From the NCBI GenBank assembly GCA_009469665.1, contig SSTB01000154.1:1-9907 (forward strand): a stretch of 9,907 bases of DNA, in the 5' to 3' direction. The stretch comes from Azonexaceae bacterium. Its GTDB lineage: Bacteria; Pseudomonadota; Gammaproteobacteria; Burkholderiales; Rhodocyclaceae. Positions 8,802-9,907 of the stretch are shown here, in pieces. The notes below the pieces were generated by a model, which saw only the letters and a program-made list of their open reading frames with translations, searched no databases and was not told the origin of the DNA. The first letter of the stretch is position 1. Every line of letters starts with the position of its first letter. Both the position numbers and the translations under genes were made by a program.

Positions 8802-9907
8802 ATGACCGTCAAGCAAGCCCTGATTTCCGTCTCCGACAAGACGGGTGTACTCGAATTCGCCCAGGGCCTCGCTGCCCAGGGCGTCAAGCTGCTGTCCACC
8901 GGCGGCACGGCCAAGCTGCTGCGTGACGCCGGCCTGTGCGTCACCGAAATCGGCGACTACACCGGCTTCCCGGAAATGCTGGACGGCCGCGTCAAGACCC
9001 TTCATCCGAAGGTGCATGGCGGCATCCTGGCCCGCCGTGACCTGGCCGAACACATGGCCACCCTCTCACAGCACGGCATCCCGACCATCGACCTGGTCTG
9101 CGTGAACCTCTACCCCTTCGCCGCCACCATCGCCAAGGCCGGCGTGACGCTGGAAGATGCCATCGAGAACATCGACATCGGCGGTCCGGCCATGGTCCGC
9201 TCCTCGGCCAAGAACTACGCTGGCGTGGCCATCGTCACCGACCCGGCCGATTACCAGCCGCTGCTCGACGAAATGAAGGCCAACGCCGGCACCTTGAAGT
9301 TGGAGACCCGCTTCGGCCTGGCCAAAAAGGCCTTCACCCACACCGCCCGCTACGACAGCATGATCGCCAACTGGCTGACCGGTCTCGATGAAGGCGTCGA
9401 AGCTAAGCCGGCCGACGCCGCGCCGACGCCGGCAGTCTTCCCCGCCAAGCTCCAACTGGCCTTCGATCGTGTCGAAATCCTGCGCTACGGCGAGAACTCC
9501 CACCAGTCGGCCGCCTTCTACCGCGACACCACGCCGCTGGCCGGCAGTATCGCCGCCTACACCCAGATCCAGGGCAAGGAACTGTCCTACAACAACATCG
9601 CCGATTCGGACGCTGCCTGGGAATGCGTCAAGGCCTTCGACGCAAGTGTTGGCCAACTCGCCTGCGTCATCATCAAGCACGCCAACCCCTGCGGCGTGGC
9701 CATAGCCGGCACCCTGCTCGGCGCCTACGAAAAGGCCTTCAAGACCGATTCCACCTCCGCTTTCGGCGGCATCATCGCCTTCAACGGCGAGGTCGGGCTC
9801 GACGTGGTCAACGCCATGAACGAAAGGAAGCACTTCGTCGCAGTGCTGATCGCCCCGTCCTTCACCGCCGAAGCCAAGGCGGCGCTGGCTTCCAAGACCA
9901 ACCTGCG
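8802..9907 (+). CDS. purH: Bifunctional AICAR formyltransferase/IMP cyclohydrolase PurH, partial (3' end beyond window)
   Basis: PurH performs the last two steps of de novo IMP synthesis: formylation of AICAR with 10-formyl-THF, then ring closure. The 368 codons seen cover the whole N-terminal cyclohydrolase domain, of methylglyoxal-synthase-like fold (about 1-200): [32 protein letters not shown] and [15 protein letters not shown]. They also cover the first part of the formyltransferase domain: [32 protein letters not shown] and [12 protein letters not shown], with Lys292 and His293 in the catalytic KH pair, then [12 protein letters not shown]. About 155 residues are missing at the C-terminus compared with the usual about 525. 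The linker between domains (about 200-215) is Ala/Pro-rich. The start lies 6 bases after the fis stop and has no clear Shine-Dalgarno. With no terminator between, purH is probably co-transcribed with dusB-fis. Confidence 0.97.
   Translation, partial: MTVKQALISVSDKTGVLEFAQGLAAQGVKLLSTGGTAKLLRDAGLCVTEIGDYTGFPEMLDGRVKTLHPKVHGGILARRDLAEHMATLSQHGIPTIDLVCVNLYPFAATIAKAGVTLEDAIENIDIGGPAMVRSSAKNYAGVAIVTDPADYQPLLDEMKANAGTLKLETRFGLAKKAFTHTARYDSMIANWLTGLDEGVEAKPADAAPTPAVFPAKLQLAFDRVEILRYGENSHQSAAFYRDTTPLAGSIAAYTQIQGKELSYNNIADSDAAWECVKAFDASVGQLACVIIKHANPCGVAIAGTLLGAYEKAFKTDSTSAFGGIIAFNGEVGLDVVNAMNERKHFVAVLIAPSFTAEAKAALASKTNL

Noticed and set aside
9066..9833. 255-codon minus-strand frame opposite purH
   Set aside because: Shadow of the well-conserved purH frame.

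Overview
This is a GC-rich window that reads as an ordinary chromosomal housekeeping segment of a Gram-negative betaproteobacterium. Rhodocyclales is the best guess, inferred from gene order and protein character and not proven. Evidence for this: an LptD outer-membrane protein, a ubiquinone hydroxylase, a short Fis protein, the order dusB-fis-purH, and an amgK-murU pair divergent from lptD. There is no rRNA or tRNA gene, insertion sequence, prophage or CRISPR array.

Layout: (1) 1-1725, minus strand: most of lptD, cut at its 3' end by the window edge. (2) 1726-1813: a compact divergent control region with facing -10-like boxes, a strong GC hairpin and a decamer present three times. (3) 1814-5937, plus strand: a tightly overlapped run amgK-murU-pepP-ubiH, in which every junction overlaps. 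(4) 5998-7319: a MenA-family prenyltransferase and a 134-residue conserved-looking protein of unknown function, probably read on from the preceding genes. (5) 7320-7545: a non-coding gap with an inverted repeat and a probable promoter. (6) 7546-9907: dusB-fis-purH, with purH cut by the right edge.

The genes form three themes. Envelope: LptD inserts lipopolysaccharide into the outer membrane, while AmgK and MurU salvage N-acetylmuramic acid into UDP-MurNAc. Quinone chemistry: UbiH-like hydroxylase and a MenA-like prenyltransferase. Information and nucleotide metabolism: DusB modifies tRNA, Fis is a nucleoid protein, and PurH makes IMP.

I found no convincing new multi-gene system. The points worth a second look are the divergent lptD/amgK control region, a menaquinone-type prenyltransferase beside a ubiquinone gene, an altered second FAD motif in the UbiH-like protein, an LptD lacking its N-terminal cysteine, and the small unknown gene after menA.
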